64,000 nt of DNA from Sphingomonadaceae bacterium 3R27C6. Its GTDB lineage: Bacteria > Pseudomonadota > Alphaproteobacteria > Sphingomonadales > Sphingomonadaceae. The translations under genes and the position numbers were made by a program. Location: contig SCNS01000008.1 of NCBI GenBank assembly GCA_005503215.1, positions 1 through 64,000 on the forward strand. Direction: 5' to 3'. The notes below the pieces were generated by a model. The model did no database searches and was not told the DNA's origin. It worked only from the letters and a program-made list of their open reading frames with translations. Of the stretch, positions 53,073 through 62,413 are shown piece by piece (position 1 is the first letter of the stretch; every line of letters starts with the position of its first letter).

Positions 53073-53556
53073 TGTCGTCGGTCCCGCCGGGGGCGCCGTC
53101 GGCACCGAGCGACCAGACGTCGAACGCCTTTCCGTTCGGCCCCGGCGCCTGATAATTATAGGGGCGGCCCCACGGATCGGCGGGCAGCTTCTTGATATAG
53201 CCGCCGCGGCGATAGCGTTCGGGCTGCGCGAGCGCCGGCGGCGCGACGGTCAGCGCGTTCAGTCCGTCGGTCGATGCCGGATAGGCCAGATTGTCGAGCC
53301 GGTACTGCTCAAGCGCATTTTCGAGCGTCGCGATATCGGCCTTGGCCTTGGTCACCATCGCGCGGTCCTGGCTGGGCAGGACGTTGATCATCACCACGGT
53401 GGCGAGCAGCCCGATGATGAAGATCACGACCATCAGTTCGGTCAGCGTGAAGCCGCGCTCGTCCGTCTTGCGGCGCCCGGCCGTCGGCCGGCCCCGATCG
53501 GAATAGGAGGTATCGAGCATCAGGCGAAAGATTAGCTTCATCAGCGACATTTTCAT
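53047..53556 (-). CDS. gspG: Major pseudopilin GspG
   Basis: The major pseudopilin, mature part about 135 residues: FTLTELMVVIFIIGLLATVVMINVL with Glu-5, then ATLENALEQYRLDNLAYPASTDGLNAL, GGYIKKLPADPWGRPYNY and a Ca-loop-like end (GADGAPGGTDDNADI). The ATG at 53556 overlaps the gspF stop (ATGA), which gives a 35-residue leader, unusually long. ATGs at 53550, 53541 and 53520 would shorten it, the last to 23 residues, but lack good ribosome sites. Confidence 0.92.
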   Translation of the reverse strand: MKMSLMKLIFRLMLDTSYSDRGRPTAGRRKTDERGFTLTELMVVIFIIGLLATVVMINVLPSQDRAMVTKAKADIATLENALEQYRLDNLAYPASTDGLNALTVAPPALAQPERYRRGGYIKKLPADPWGRPYNYQAPGPNGKAFDVWSLGADGAPGGTDDNADIRSDN

Positions 53557-54773
53557 AGTCCGGCTAGGTTCTGCAACTGAAGGATCGGAAGCAGAATGGC
53601 GAGGATGATAAGGGCCACGCACGACCCCATAACGACAATTATGACAGGTTCGAGAAGTGCCATCGACGCGGCCGTAAACCGGTCGAATTCGCGTTCGAGA
53701 TAATCGGCGGCGCGTTCGAGCATCTGTTCGAGCCGCCCCGCGCTTTCGCCGCTGGCGGTCATGTAGACGAGCAAGGGCGGAAAGACCCCGGCCTCGCGGA
53801 GCGCCGTGGACAGGCTGCCCCCGGCGCGCACCTGATCGACGATGTTGGCGGTCGCGCCCGCGAGCGCGGCGTTGCGGATCGTCGGCACGGTCAGTTTGAG
53901 CCCTTCGACGAGCGGCAGGCGGCTCGACACCATCGTCGAGAGCGTGCGCGCAAAGCGCGCGGCGTAGAGATCGCGGAGCAGACGGCCGAAAAGCGGCAGA
54001 CGGAGCAACCGCGCATCGACACGCGCCTTGAACGCGGGGCGCCGCATCGCGGTGACCCAGCCAAAGCTCGCCCCGGCGATCAGCAACGCGATCAACCACC
54101 ACCAGTTCGCGGCGAAGCTGGAGATCGCGATCACCGCGCGGGTCAGGAAGGGCAGTTGCTGGCCGACGTCGGTGAATTGCTCGACGACGCGCGGAACGAC
54201 GAAGATCATCAGCGCCGCCACGACGCCAATCGCGACGACGGCGAGCACGATCGGATAGGCGAGCGCGGCGATCAGCTTGCCGCGCACCTCAGCCTGCCGT
54301 TCGAGCAGGTCGGCGAGACGCGCGAGGATGGTTGTCAGGCTGCCCGTCGTTTCGCCCGCCGCGACCATCGCGCGGTAAAGCGGCGGGAAGCTTCGCGGCT
54401 GACGCCCCATGGCGTCGGCGAGACGGCGGCCTTCGAGCAGGCCCGCGTGGACGTCGCCGATGACATGGCGCGCGCTTTCAGCCTCGCTCTGGCGCGTCAG
54501 GGTACGCAACGCCTCTTCGAGCGGCGCGACCTCGGCGAGCGTTGCGAGCTGGCGCGTGAAGAGCGCGAGTTCTTTGGCTGAGAGTTTATTCTTGCGGAAA
54601 GCGAGCAGCGAGCGGCCCGCGGGCTTCGCGCCCGCCGCCTCGACCGCGACGATATGGAACTTGCGCCGCATCAGGTCGGCGCGCGCGGCATCGTCGTTCG
54701 CGGCAGTCAGCCGTCCCTTGCGCTCGCGGCCCTGCGGATCGATCGCCACATAGCGATAATCAGGCATCGACAT
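53553..54773 (-). CDS. gspF: Type II secretion inner-membrane platform protein GspF
   Basis: A 406-residue protein with two repeated helical GspF domains (LALFTRQLATLAEVAPLEEALRTL.., and RFARTLSTMVSSRLPLVEGLKLT..) and three membrane helices (near 170-192, 222-240 and 375-398). It links the GspE motor to pseudopilus assembly. The start overlaps gspE by 14 bp; ATG 54767 is an alternative. Confidence 0.96.
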   Translation of the reverse strand: MSMPDYRYVAIDPQGRERKGRLTAANDDAARADLMRRKFHIVAVEAAGAKPAGRSLLAFRKNKLSAKELALFTRQLATLAEVAPLEEALRTLTRQSEAESARHVIGDVHAGLLEGRRLADAMGRQPRSFPPLYRAMVAAGETTGSLTTILARLADLLERQAEVRGKLIAALAYPIVLAVVAIGVVAALMIFVVPRVVEQFTDVGQQLPFLTRAVIAISSFAANWWWLIALLIAGASFGWVTAMRRPAFKARVDARLLRLPLFGRLLRDLYAARFARTLSTMVSSRLPLVEGLKLTVPTIRNAALAGATANIVDQVRAGGSLSTALREAGVFPPLLVYMTASGESAGRLEQMLERAADYLEREFDRFTAASMALLEPVIIVVMGSCVALIILAILLPILQLQNLAGL

Positions 54774-56253
54774 CCTCGCGCCGCGCGATGCGGATCGCCT
54801 CTTCGGCGGTCGTCAGCCCCTTCGCGACCATCGCCCGCGCCGCCGACGCCAGCGTCGGCGATTTCAGGAAGGCATGACGCGTGATCATCGCCTCGTCGCC
54901 GCCATTGTAGATATAGCGGCGGACGGTCTCGTCGACCTTGATCGCCTCGAACACGCCGATGCGGCCCTTGTAGCCGCTATGGCCGCACTGATCGCAGCCC
55001 TTCGGACGCCAGATCACGGTGCCGATGTCGAGCCCGAGCATCGCGGCGACGCTGTTGTCGGCCTGCACGGGTTCGCGGCAATGATCGCACAGCTTGCGGA
55101 CGAGCCGCTGCGCGATGACGGCGCGCAGCGTCGAGGCGAGCAGGAAGGGCTCGACCTTCAAATCCTTGAGGCGCGTGATCGCGCCCACCGCGTCGTTCGT
55201 ATGGACGGTCGAGAGCACGAGGTGACCCGTCAGCGACGCTTGCACCGCGATATCGGCGGTTTCGCGGTCGCGGATTTCGCCGACCATCACGACGTCGGGA
55301 TCCTGGCGCAGGATCGCGCGGAGCCCTGCGGCGAAGTCGAGCCCGACCTTGGAATTCACCTGTGTCTGGCCTACGCCGTCGACGGCATATTCGACCGGAT
55401 CTTCCACGGTGAGGATGTTGCGCTGACCGTCGTTGAGCTGCTTGAGCGCGGCGTACAGCGTGGTCGTCTTGCCCGACCCCGTGGGGCCGGTGACGAGGAT
55501 GATGCCATTGGGTTCGGCGAGCGCCTCGCGCAAAATCTGGTCGGCGGCGCCCGACAGGCCGAGGACGTCGAAGTCGATCCCCGCCGCATCCTTGTCGAGG
55601 ATACGCATCACGACGCGCTCGCCCGCGCGGCTCGGCAATGTCGAGACGCGGACGTCGACCGCTTTCCCCGCGAGCGTCAGCCCGATGCGGCCGTCCTGCG
55701 GCACGCGGCGCTCGGCGATGTCGAGGCGTGCCATCACCTTGATGCGGCTGACGACGACCGGCGCGACGTGCGGCGGCATGCGCAGATGTTCCCGCAAAAC
55801 ACCGTCAGTGCGCATGCGCACGACGAGCCCGCTTTCATAGGGCTCGATATGGATGTCGCTGACGCCCTGCCGCACCGCTTCGGCGATGATCGCGTTGATC
55901 AGGCGGATCGCGGGGGCATCGTCGGCGCTGTCGAGCAGATCCTCGGCGCTCGGCAGGCTGAAATCGATATCGCTGCCGTCGAGCGACCCCGCCATCGCGG
56001 CGGCCGAGCTGTCGACGGCATAATGGTCGGAGAGCAGCCGGTCGAAATCGGCGACGCTCGCGGTCGCGACGCGCAGCGGCTGCGCGAGATAGCGTTTCAC
56101 CTCGATCAGCACCGCGGGGTCGGCGCCCTCGCGCAAGGTCGCGAGCCACGCGCCGCCCTCGCCCTGCGCGATGACGACACCGTGCGTGCGGGCAAAGCCG
56201 TAGGGAATATCAACCGGCGCCGGGGGAGGCGCCGCCGGTTCGATGTCGGTCAC
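54760..56253 (-). CDS. gspE: Type II secretion ATPase GspE
   Basis: A 497-residue AAA-like secretion ATPase. Walker A is GPTGSGKT (255-262), the Asp box region RVPQDGRIG is near 182-190, and Walker B is PDVVMVGEIRD (about 318-328). Zinc cysteines C388, C391, C419 and C422 form the C-terminal CM domain found in GspE. The start is GTG overlapping the gspD stop. It powers pseudopilus extension. Confidence 0.97.
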   Translation of the reverse strand: MTDIEPAAPPPAPVDIPYGFARTHGVVIAQGEGGAWLATLREGADPAVLIEVKRYLAQPLRVATASVADFDRLLSDHYAVDSSAAAMAGSLDGSDIDFSLPSAEDLLDSADDAPAIRLINAIIAEAVRQGVSDIHIEPYESGLVVRMRTDGVLREHLRMPPHVAPVVVSRIKVMARLDIAERRVPQDGRIGLTLAGKAVDVRVSTLPSRAGERVVMRILDKDAAGIDFDVLGLSGAADQILREALAEPNGIILVTGPTGSGKTTTLYAALKQLNDGQRNILTVEDPVEYAVDGVGQTQVNSKVGLDFAAGLRAILRQDPDVVMVGEIRDRETADIAVQASLTGHLVLSTVHTNDAVGAITRLKDLKVEPFLLASTLRAVIAQRLVRKLCDHCREPVQADNSVAAMLGLDIGTVIWRPKGCDQCGHSGYKGRIGVFEAIKVDETVRRYIYNGGDEAMITRHAFLKSPTLASAARAMVAKGLTTAEEAIRIARREDVDA

Positions 56254-58463
56254 GGATAGTCTCCGGCGGGCGGTGCGGGCGCCTGCGAAATCGAGGGAGG
56301 GACGTCGGTCGCCGTCACGCTGCCGTCGGGTCCGCGGAGTTCGGGCAGGTTGACGGGGCCGACGGTGATGTCGGCGGCGGTGGCGGGTGTCGGCACCGGC
56401 GGCACCGCGCCCAGATAGTCGCGCACCAGCGTATCGATCGCGGGTTCCACATCGGGGTTCCGCTGGAGCTGGAAGTCGCGGATATAGCCGTAACGGCGCG
56501 CGGTGAGCGCGGCATTATCCTCGCGATTGCGCAGGATCGTCGGGCGGATGAAGACCATCAAATTGGTTTTCGAGCGCGTGCGGCTGCGCGATTTGAACAA
56601 TTCGCCGAGCAGCGGGATGTCGCTGAGCAGCGGGATGCGCTCGATCGTCTTGCGCTCATCGTCGTTGAGCAGTCCGCCGATCGCGAGGATCTCGCCATCG
56701 TCGACGGTCAGCACGGTTTCGAACGCGCGCTTGTTGAGGATGAGATCGCTGTTGCGCGACGACACGGGGCCGGCGACGCTCGACACTTCCTGGCGCAGGA
56801 ACATCTTCACTTCGCCGGCGCCATTGACCTGCGGCGTCACTTCCAGCTTGATCCCGACCTCTTCGCGCTGGACCGTGCGGAACGCATTTTCGAAATTGTC
56901 GCCCAGTTGTTCGCCCGTGGTGATCGGCACGTCCTGTCCGACGAGGAATTTCGCCGCCTGATTGTCGAGCGTGACGATGTGCGGGGTCGCGAGCAGGTTC
57001 GACGTCGTGTCCGACTTCACCGCGTTGATGATCGCGCCGAAGATCGTGTTCTTGCCGATATCGCCCGCAAACCCCGCGAAACCGCCACTCGCGGCGAGCA
57101 GCGACGCCGCCGCCGCTTCCTGCAGGCTGTTGCCGAGCGAACTCGTGGTCTGGGTGACGACGGTTTCGCCGTCGACCGTCGTCTTGTCCTGCGTCAGCTT
57201 GGTCGCGGCATAGGCGCCGCCGAGCGTCAGGATATTGGGCTGCGCATTGCTGTAGCTGGTCGCGACGAACGGGATATTCTTGCCGCCGAGCAGGAACTGG
57301 ACGCCGAGGCGTTTCGCCGCATCGTCGCCAATCTCGACGACGATCGCCTCGACCAGCACCTGTTGCCGCCGACTGTCGAGCTGGCGGATGAGTTCGCCGA
57401 GCATGCGCTGCACTTCGCTGTTCGCGGCGACGATGATCGCATTCGCGCCTTCGTAACGCGTGATGATCGCGGGGCCGCGGGTCGAGATGCTGCCGCTTCC
57501 GCCGCCACCGACCGACGTTCCGGCAGCCGGGGCGGCGGCAGCGGCCGGCGCACTGCTACCGCCCGACGAAGACATTGACGAAGACGAGGCGGGCGGCAGA
57601 CCGGCCTTTTGCACCGGGTCGCTGCCGCCGCCGATCAGTTGTTGCAGCGTCGGCAGCAAGGTTTCAGCATTGGCATGTTCGAGCCAATAAACGCGCAGTT
57701 CGGTGCCGCCCGCCGCCTTCGCGTCGAGGTCGTGCGCCATCGATACGAAGCGCGCGACGAGCGCCTGATCACCCCTCAGGGCAATCGCATTGCTGCTGTC
57801 GATCGGCACGATCGCGACGGGCTTTTGCGCCCCCTCGCCCGCCGCCGGGACGAGCGCCTGCAGCGCAGCGGCGATTTCGCGCGCGCCGGCGTTTTTCAGC
57901 GTGACGATCTGGCTGGTCGAGCTGTCGCGGTCGATGCTCGACGCGAGCGCGCGGATGCGACGGATATTGTCGGCAAAATCGGCGACGACGAGGCTGTTGG
58001 CGTTGCGGTTCGCGGTGAGCGAGCCCTGCGCGCTGACAAGCGGGCGCAGCGTTTCGACCGCCGACACCGCATCGATGTAACGCAGGCGGATGATTTCGGT
58101 GACGAACTGGTTTTGCGCCGCCCCGCGGCTGCCGATCCGGCCGGGCTGCGCTGCGGCGCCGTCGATCGGCTGGACGCGGTAGCTGCCGTTCGGTCCGGGG
58201 ACCGCGACGAGGCCGTTCGAACGCAAGGTCGCAAGAAAAATCTCGAAATATTCGCTGCGCGACAACGGGCGGTCGGTGACGACCGACACCTTGCCGTTGA
58301 CGCGGCCGTCGATGACGAAGGTCCGGCCCGTGACCCGCGCCGCATCCTGGATGAAGGCGCGGATATCGGCGTCGCGGACGTTGAGCGTATATTGGGCGAA
58401 CGCCGGGCCCGGCGTGGCGGAAACCAGCGCGGCGGCGAGCATCAAGGACAGTTTGAGACGCAT
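56250..58463 (-). CDS. gspD: Type II secretin GspD
   Basis: A 737-residue outer-membrane secretin. It has a signal peptide (1-23, PAFAQ), N0-N3 periplasmic domains (about 25-360, including a Ser/Ala/Gly-rich insert near 290-330) and a secretin core (about 420-660, with VPITTGEQLGDNFENAFRTVQREEVGIKLEVTPQV and ILAIGGLLNDDERKTIERIPLLSDIPLLGELF). The C-terminus is Pro-rich with no lipobox. No pilotin (GspS) gene is visible in the window. Confidence 0.97.
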   Translation of the reverse strand: MRLKLSLMLAAALVSATPGPAFAQYTLNVRDADIRAFIQDAARVTGRTFVIDGRVNGKVSVVTDRPLSRSEYFEIFLATLRSNGLVAVPGPNGSYRVQPIDGAAAQPGRIGSRGAAQNQFVTEIIRLRYIDAVSAVETLRPLVSAQGSLTANRNANSLVVADFADNIRRIRALASSIDRDSSTSQIVTLKNAGAREIAAALQALVPAAGEGAQKPVAIVPIDSSNAIALRGDQALVARFVSMAHDLDAKAAGGTELRVYWLEHANAETLLPTLQQLIGGGSDPVQKAGLPPASSSSMSSSGGSSAPAAAAAPAAGTSVGGGGSGSISTRGPAIITRYEGANAIIVAANSEVQRMLGELIRQLDSRRQQVLVEAIVVEIGDDAAKRLGVQFLLGGKNIPFVATSYSNAQPNILTLGGAYAATKLTQDKTTVDGETVVTQTTSSLGNSLQEAAAASLLAASGGFAGFAGDIGKNTIFGAIINAVKSDTTSNLLATPHIVTLDNQAAKFLVGQDVPITTGEQLGDNFENAFRTVQREEVGIKLEVTPQVNGAGEVKMFLRQEVSSVAGPVSSRNSDLILNKRAFETVLTVDDGEILAIGGLLNDDERKTIERIPLLSDIPLLGELFKSRSRTRSKTNLMVFIRPTILRNREDNAALTARRYGYIRDFQLQRNPDVEPAIDTLVRDYLGAVPPVPTPATAADITVGPVNLPELRGPDGSVTATDVPPSISQAPAPPAGDYP

Positions 58464-58468
58464 AGAAC

Positions 58469-59350
58469 CTATTGCTTCGAAAGGAAAATGGCGACGGGAA
58501 CGACGCTTGCGCCGCGCTCGACTTCGAGCGCGATGCGCGCGCCCGGGGTAAGTTGGTTGGCGAGCGCGGCAGCGTCGCTCGCCGATCCGATCGGACGACC
58601 GCCGACCGAGCGGATGACGTCGCCGGGCCGCAGGCCCGCGGCGCGGAACGCCGCGCCGTCGCCCTGCGGCTGGACGACGAGGCCCGTGACGCGGCCGTCT
58701 TCGGTGCGCGGGGCGAAGCCGACACCGGCCTTGATCGCCGCAGGGGTCATTTCACCGCTCGCCGACGCGCCGCCCGGGGTTGACCCGATCTCGGGCGTCG
58801 GCGCGGGCAGCGGCGTCGCTGGATTGGCGACCGGCGCTTCGCCGCTCTGGTCGAGGAACAAGCTTTCGCGCGCGCCGCCGCGGTCGAGAAGGACATGGTC
58901 GAAGGCGATGCCGGCAAGCTTCAACCCCGGCGCGATCTCGTCGCCGACGGCATAGCTGGTCTGGATACCATCCTCGCCCGCGATGATCGCCGAGCCACCG
59001 CCCGTCGCTTCATTGAGGTTGATGCCGAACAGGGTGAGCCCCGCCGAAGTCACCGTCGCCGAAGCCTGACCCTGGGCATTGCCGCGGAAAAAGGGATCGA
59101 GGCTCGTAAAAAGCGCGCGCCGCTCGGCGGGCGACACGATCACCGCGGCCTGCGGCTGCCACGCGCCGAGCGGCGACAGCGGGGTGAGCAATGTCCAGAG
59201 CAGGCGGACGCATTGCCAGACCAGCAGCGCGCCGAGCAGAGCGGCCAGCAGCATCGGCCAGATCTCGCGCGGCGAGCGCCTCCCGGCGCGGAGCCATGCA
59301 GGCAGCGCGCGCGGCAGCCGAACGGCCGATCCGGACATCAGCGTTGCCAT
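58469..59350 (-). CDS. gspC: Type II secretion protein GspC
   Basis: A 293-residue bitopic inner-membrane protein. One helix (about 30-50, PMLLAALLGALLVWQCVRLLW) is followed by the HR domain (about 100-165, LTLFGINLNEATGGGSAIIAG) that contacts the secretin, a linker rich in Pro/Ala, and a C-terminal PDZ domain (about 205-290, AAFRAAGLRPGDVIRSVGGRPIGSASDAA). It is the first gene of the gsp operon, 6 bp before gspD. Confidence 0.93.
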   Translation of the reverse strand: MATLMSGSAVRLPRALPAWLRAGRRSPREIWPMLLAALLGALLVWQCVRLLWTLLTPLSPLGAWQPQAAVIVSPAERRALFTSLDPFFRGNAQGQASATVTSAGLTLFGINLNEATGGGSAIIAGEDGIQTSYAVGDEIAPGLKLAGIAFDHVLLDRGGARESLFLDQSGEAPVANPATPLPAPTPEIGSTPGGASASGEMTPAAIKAGVGFAPRTEDGRVTGLVVQPQGDGAAFRAAGLRPGDVIRSVGGRPIGSASDAAALANQLTPGARIALEVERGASVVPVAIFLSKQ

Positions 59351-59482
59351 GAAATGTCTCTGTCCCCCCAGACTGAAAAAACCTGTCTCGCGAATCGCCT
59401 AGGGGCGAACGGTGACAATCAGTTGACCGGGAGATTACAGTTTTTTGACAGCCGGGCGAGTCCGCTGAGACGGCTCGAAGCG

Positions 59483-59615
59483 GCCCTCCCTGCGCCGAAG
59501 GCCTGGGAGGAAGCAGCCCTGCAAGGGCTGAAGGAGGGGCGGTTGGCGCTACTGGCCCCTCTACCACCCGCGTCGCGGGCGGTCCCCCTCCCCATCGCTT
59601 TGCGACAGGGAGGAT
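59483..59615. repeat. Intergenic repeat block with nested hairpins
   Basis: The block contains CCTCCCTGCGCCGAAGGC..GGGAGG (59485-59510), ACCCGC-GTC-GCGGG (around 59565-59580) and CCTCCCCATCGCTTTGCGACAGGGAGG. Such CTCCCCATCGC...GCGACAGGGAGG modules are scattered in many alphaproteobacterial genomes. It sits past the stop of the TonB receptor gene and may end that transcript before gspC. Confidence 0.5.
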
Positions 59616-59622
59616 TTTGACC

Positions 59623-62331
59623 TTAGAACTTGAGCGACGCGCTGAGCGAGAAGGTACGGCCCAGCTTGTAACGGTTGAGGAAAATGCGGTTGTCGCCCGC
59701 TTGTTGCACTTCCTCATAGTTACGCCCGGTCAGGTTGCGCGCCTCGAACTTCAGTTCGATTTCCTTGTCCAGCAGCGAAATGCCCTGACGGGCGACGAAG
59801 TCGAGCGAGATGCCCGGCTTTTCGCGGATATCGGGCTGACCCGACGGACCGCGGCTGGTGACGCGCGGGCTGGCATAGGTCAGGAGCAGCGTCTGCTGCG
59901 ACAGATTGTCCTGATCTTCGAGCCCGATCTGGACGTTGACCAGATGGTCCGACTGGCCGGTCAGCGGCGCACCGTCGAAGAAGAAGTTGCTCGCGTCCTG
60001 CACGACGCCGTTGATCACCGTGGTGTCGCCCGCGCCGACCTGAATTTCCGACTTGGTGTAGGTGTAGTTGCCGATCAGCACCAGGCGGCGGCTGGCCCAG
60101 AAGGGCGAGTCCGACAATTTGTCGAGCGCGAAATATTTCTGCACCTCGACCTCGCCACCGTAAAGCAACGCCTTGGGCGCGTTGGCGAAGCTGGTGTTGG
60201 CGATCGAATCGGTACTGAGCGAAGTGTATGCCTCGATCGGATTCTCGATCTTCTTGAAGAAGCCCGCCGCGGTGAAACGTTGGTCTTTGGCGAAATACCA
60301 CTCATAACGCAGTTCGGTGTTCCAGAGTTCGCTGTCGGTGAGCGACGGGTTACCGCGGAACTGACGGTTCGATTCAGGATCCTGGTAGATCTGCGCGATC
60401 AGTTCGCGGAACTGGGGGCGGGCAATCGTGTTCGCGGCGTTGAGGCGCAGCTGCATATCGGGAGCGACTTCCCAGGTCAGCGTGACCGCGGGCAGCCAAT
60501 AGTCGTTCTTGAGATTGGTCTGGGCGATCGCGCTTCCGCCCGTGCCGAACAGGTCGATCGGCACGACGGTCTGCTTGCCATCCTCATAGCGCACGCCGAC
60601 GTTGACGTTCATGCCCGATACGATCTCGGCCTGAAGCTGCGCATATCCGGCGTGGGTGGTGAGCCCGGCGTCGAACGCAGCGGTGCCGTCCTGCGCCGAG
60701 GTTTCGACCAGCGTGATATCATAGAGCTGGATCGACGCATCGGAGAGCAGATAGTCGGGACGCAGCTGCGTCACCGGCACCGGCAAGCCCGAGGCACGGA
60801 ACTGGAAGGCGCGGCGCACGGCGGTACGGCTCGTGTCCGAATAAGCGTAACCCACGGTCGCGGTGATCTGCGGGGCGAGCTCGTACGACAGGTCGACGCC
60901 GCCCGACCACAGATCCTCATTGAGGTCCGAGAAGGCAATCGTCGCGTCACCGCGGTTGCCGCCAAGGTCGTTGACGAATTTGTCGCCCGTCGGGTCCTGC
61001 GCGGTGGGTAGATTGGTGCGGACATAGGTGAAGCCGCGCTCATAGGGTGCCTCGCGCTGCGAATTGGCATAGGCCCCGCGCAGGTCGACCTTCAGCGCGT
61101 CGAAGTGGAATTCGCCGACGAATTGTGTGTTGATCAGCTGGCGCTCGTACCAGGCGGTGTCCTGCTTCATAATGTCGCGGCCGACCTGGTTCGCGTCGGT
61201 GCCCAGGCCGAGGCGCGCCTGTTTCAACGTGTCGCGGATAAAAAGGTTGGTCCAGCGCAGCTTGTGTTCGCCGATTTCGAGGCCGAAGCCGAGCAGCGCG
61301 TTCACGACGATACGGTTGTCGGTGATGACGCGGTTGTAGCTCGTCTGCGGATCGCCCGACAGATCCTGGTTGAGCGACGTCTGCTGCAACGTGTCGCGCG
61401 TGCGCCATTTGTTGCTGATCCCTGCGGTGGCGATGATACCGAGTTCGCCGTCGGCGAAGGGGATCGTCGTGCCGCCGGTGATGCCCGCGGACCAGTTGAT
61501 CGGGATATGGTCATTCTGTTGCAGCAACGTCGTATCGCTGTTGACCAGCTCCATCTGGATAAATTCCAGATCTTCCTGGGAGAAATCGGCGCCTTCGAGG
61601 ATCGGCTTGCCGCTCGCGAAGGCGGCCTTCAGGACCGACGGGACATCGCGGCTGCCGTCGTCGAAGCCGGTCCAGTCGGTGTCGCTGCCATAATAGGTAT
61701 AGCCAAGTTGGTTCGTCGTCTCGCTGTCCCAGCCGATCCCGCCACTGAACGTCAGGAAGGGTTCGCGCGGGATCGCCTTGGTCGTGAGGTTGATCACACC
61801 GCCGCCGAATTCGCCGGGGAAGTTCGCCGAATAGCTTTTCTGGACGAGCGTCGAATCGATGACGTTCGACGGGAAGATGTCGAGCGGAACGACGCGTTTC
61901 AGCGGCTCGGGGCTCGGCAGCGGCGAGCCGTTGAGCAGCGCGAGCGAGTAACGATCGCCGAGGCCGCGCACATAGACGAAGCCGCCGCCGACGACCGACA
62001 GGCCGGTGACGCGCTGCAGCGAGCCCGAGATGTCGCCTTCACCGGTACGCGCAATGTCGGCCGACGAGAGGACCGAGACAACTTCGGGGGTCGCGCGGAC
62101 GACGTTGGGGGTGAAGCGGCCGGTGACGACGATTTCCTGATCGGCGCCGCCGGGGATCGAGACATCGCCCTGTTCGTCATCCTGAGCCGCAGCATCGTCG
62201 GTCGCGGGCGCTTCGGTCGTGACCGGCGGCGCGTCAGGCGCGGGCGCGCCTGTGTCCTGCGCCAGAGCGGCAGGCGCGACGAGAGCGGAACTGAGGAGAA
62301 GCAGGCTGGCAAAGATCGGCCGCTTGGTCAT
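59623..62331 (-). CDS. TonB-dependent outer-membrane receptor
   Basis: A 902-residue receptor. Residues 1-25 are a signal peptide (PAALAQD). A disordered acidic/Pro-rich region follows, then EIVVTGRFTPNVVRATPEVVSVLSSADIARTGEGDI (plug start), GGGFVYVRGLGDRYSLALLNGSPLPSPEPLKRVVPLDIFPSNVI and GEFGGGVINLTTKAIP. The long beta-barrel ends in the aromatic motif FSLSASLKF. Start chosen at MTKRPIFASLL (62331), with GGGGA before it; the open frame extends further. Substrate unknown. The adjacent beta-helix lipoprotein gene upstream suggests a surface partner. Confidence 0.94.
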   Translation of the reverse strand: MTKRPIFASLLLLSSALVAPAALAQDTGAPAPDAPPVTTEAPATDDAAAQDDEQGDVSIPGGADQEIVVTGRFTPNVVRATPEVVSVLSSADIARTGEGDISGSLQRVTGLSVVGGGFVYVRGLGDRYSLALLNGSPLPSPEPLKRVVPLDIFPSNVIDSTLVQKSYSANFPGEFGGGVINLTTKAIPREPFLTFSGGIGWDSETTNQLGYTYYGSDTDWTGFDDGSRDVPSVLKAAFASGKPILEGADFSQEDLEFIQMELVNSDTTLLQQNDHIPINWSAGITGGTTIPFADGELGIIATAGISNKWRTRDTLQQTSLNQDLSGDPQTSYNRVITDNRIVVNALLGFGLEIGEHKLRWTNLFIRDTLKQARLGLGTDANQVGRDIMKQDTAWYERQLINTQFVGEFHFDALKVDLRGAYANSQREAPYERGFTYVRTNLPTAQDPTGDKFVNDLGGNRGDATIAFSDLNEDLWSGGVDLSYELAPQITATVGYAYSDTSRTAVRRAFQFRASGLPVPVTQLRPDYLLSDASIQLYDITLVETSAQDGTAAFDAGLTTHAGYAQLQAEIVSGMNVNVGVRYEDGKQTVVPIDLFGTGGSAIAQTNLKNDYWLPAVTLTWEVAPDMQLRLNAANTIARPQFRELIAQIYQDPESNRQFRGNPSLTDSELWNTELRYEWYFAKDQRFTAAGFFKKIENPIEAYTSLSTDSIANTSFANAPKALLYGGEVEVQKYFALDKLSDSPFWASRRLVLIGNYTYTKSEIQVGAGDTTVINGVVQDASNFFFDGAPLTGQSDHLVNVQIGLEDQDNLSQQTLLLTYASPRVTSRGPSGQPDIREKPGISLDFVARQGISLLDKEIELKFEARNLTGRNYEEVQQAGDNRIFLNRYKLGRTFSLSASLKF

Positions 62332-62360
62332 GATGGAAAGTCCCCAAGGATATGCAGGAA

Positions 62361-62395
62361 GGGAGCGGGCCAGCCCGTCAGGCGTGCCCGCTCCC
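62361..62395. repeat. Perfect 10-bp hairpin between lipoprotein and receptor genes
   Basis: GGGAGCGGGC (62361-62370) and GCCCGCTCCC (62386-62395) form a perfect stem with a 15-nt loop. It lies in the 82-bp gap between the two genes, past the lipoprotein stop. No T-run follows on the minus strand, so it is probably an mRNA-stabilising or partial terminator element that sets the ratio of the two products. Confidence 0.6.
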
Positions 62396-62413
62396 CAATT
62401 GGATCGCGAGCGA

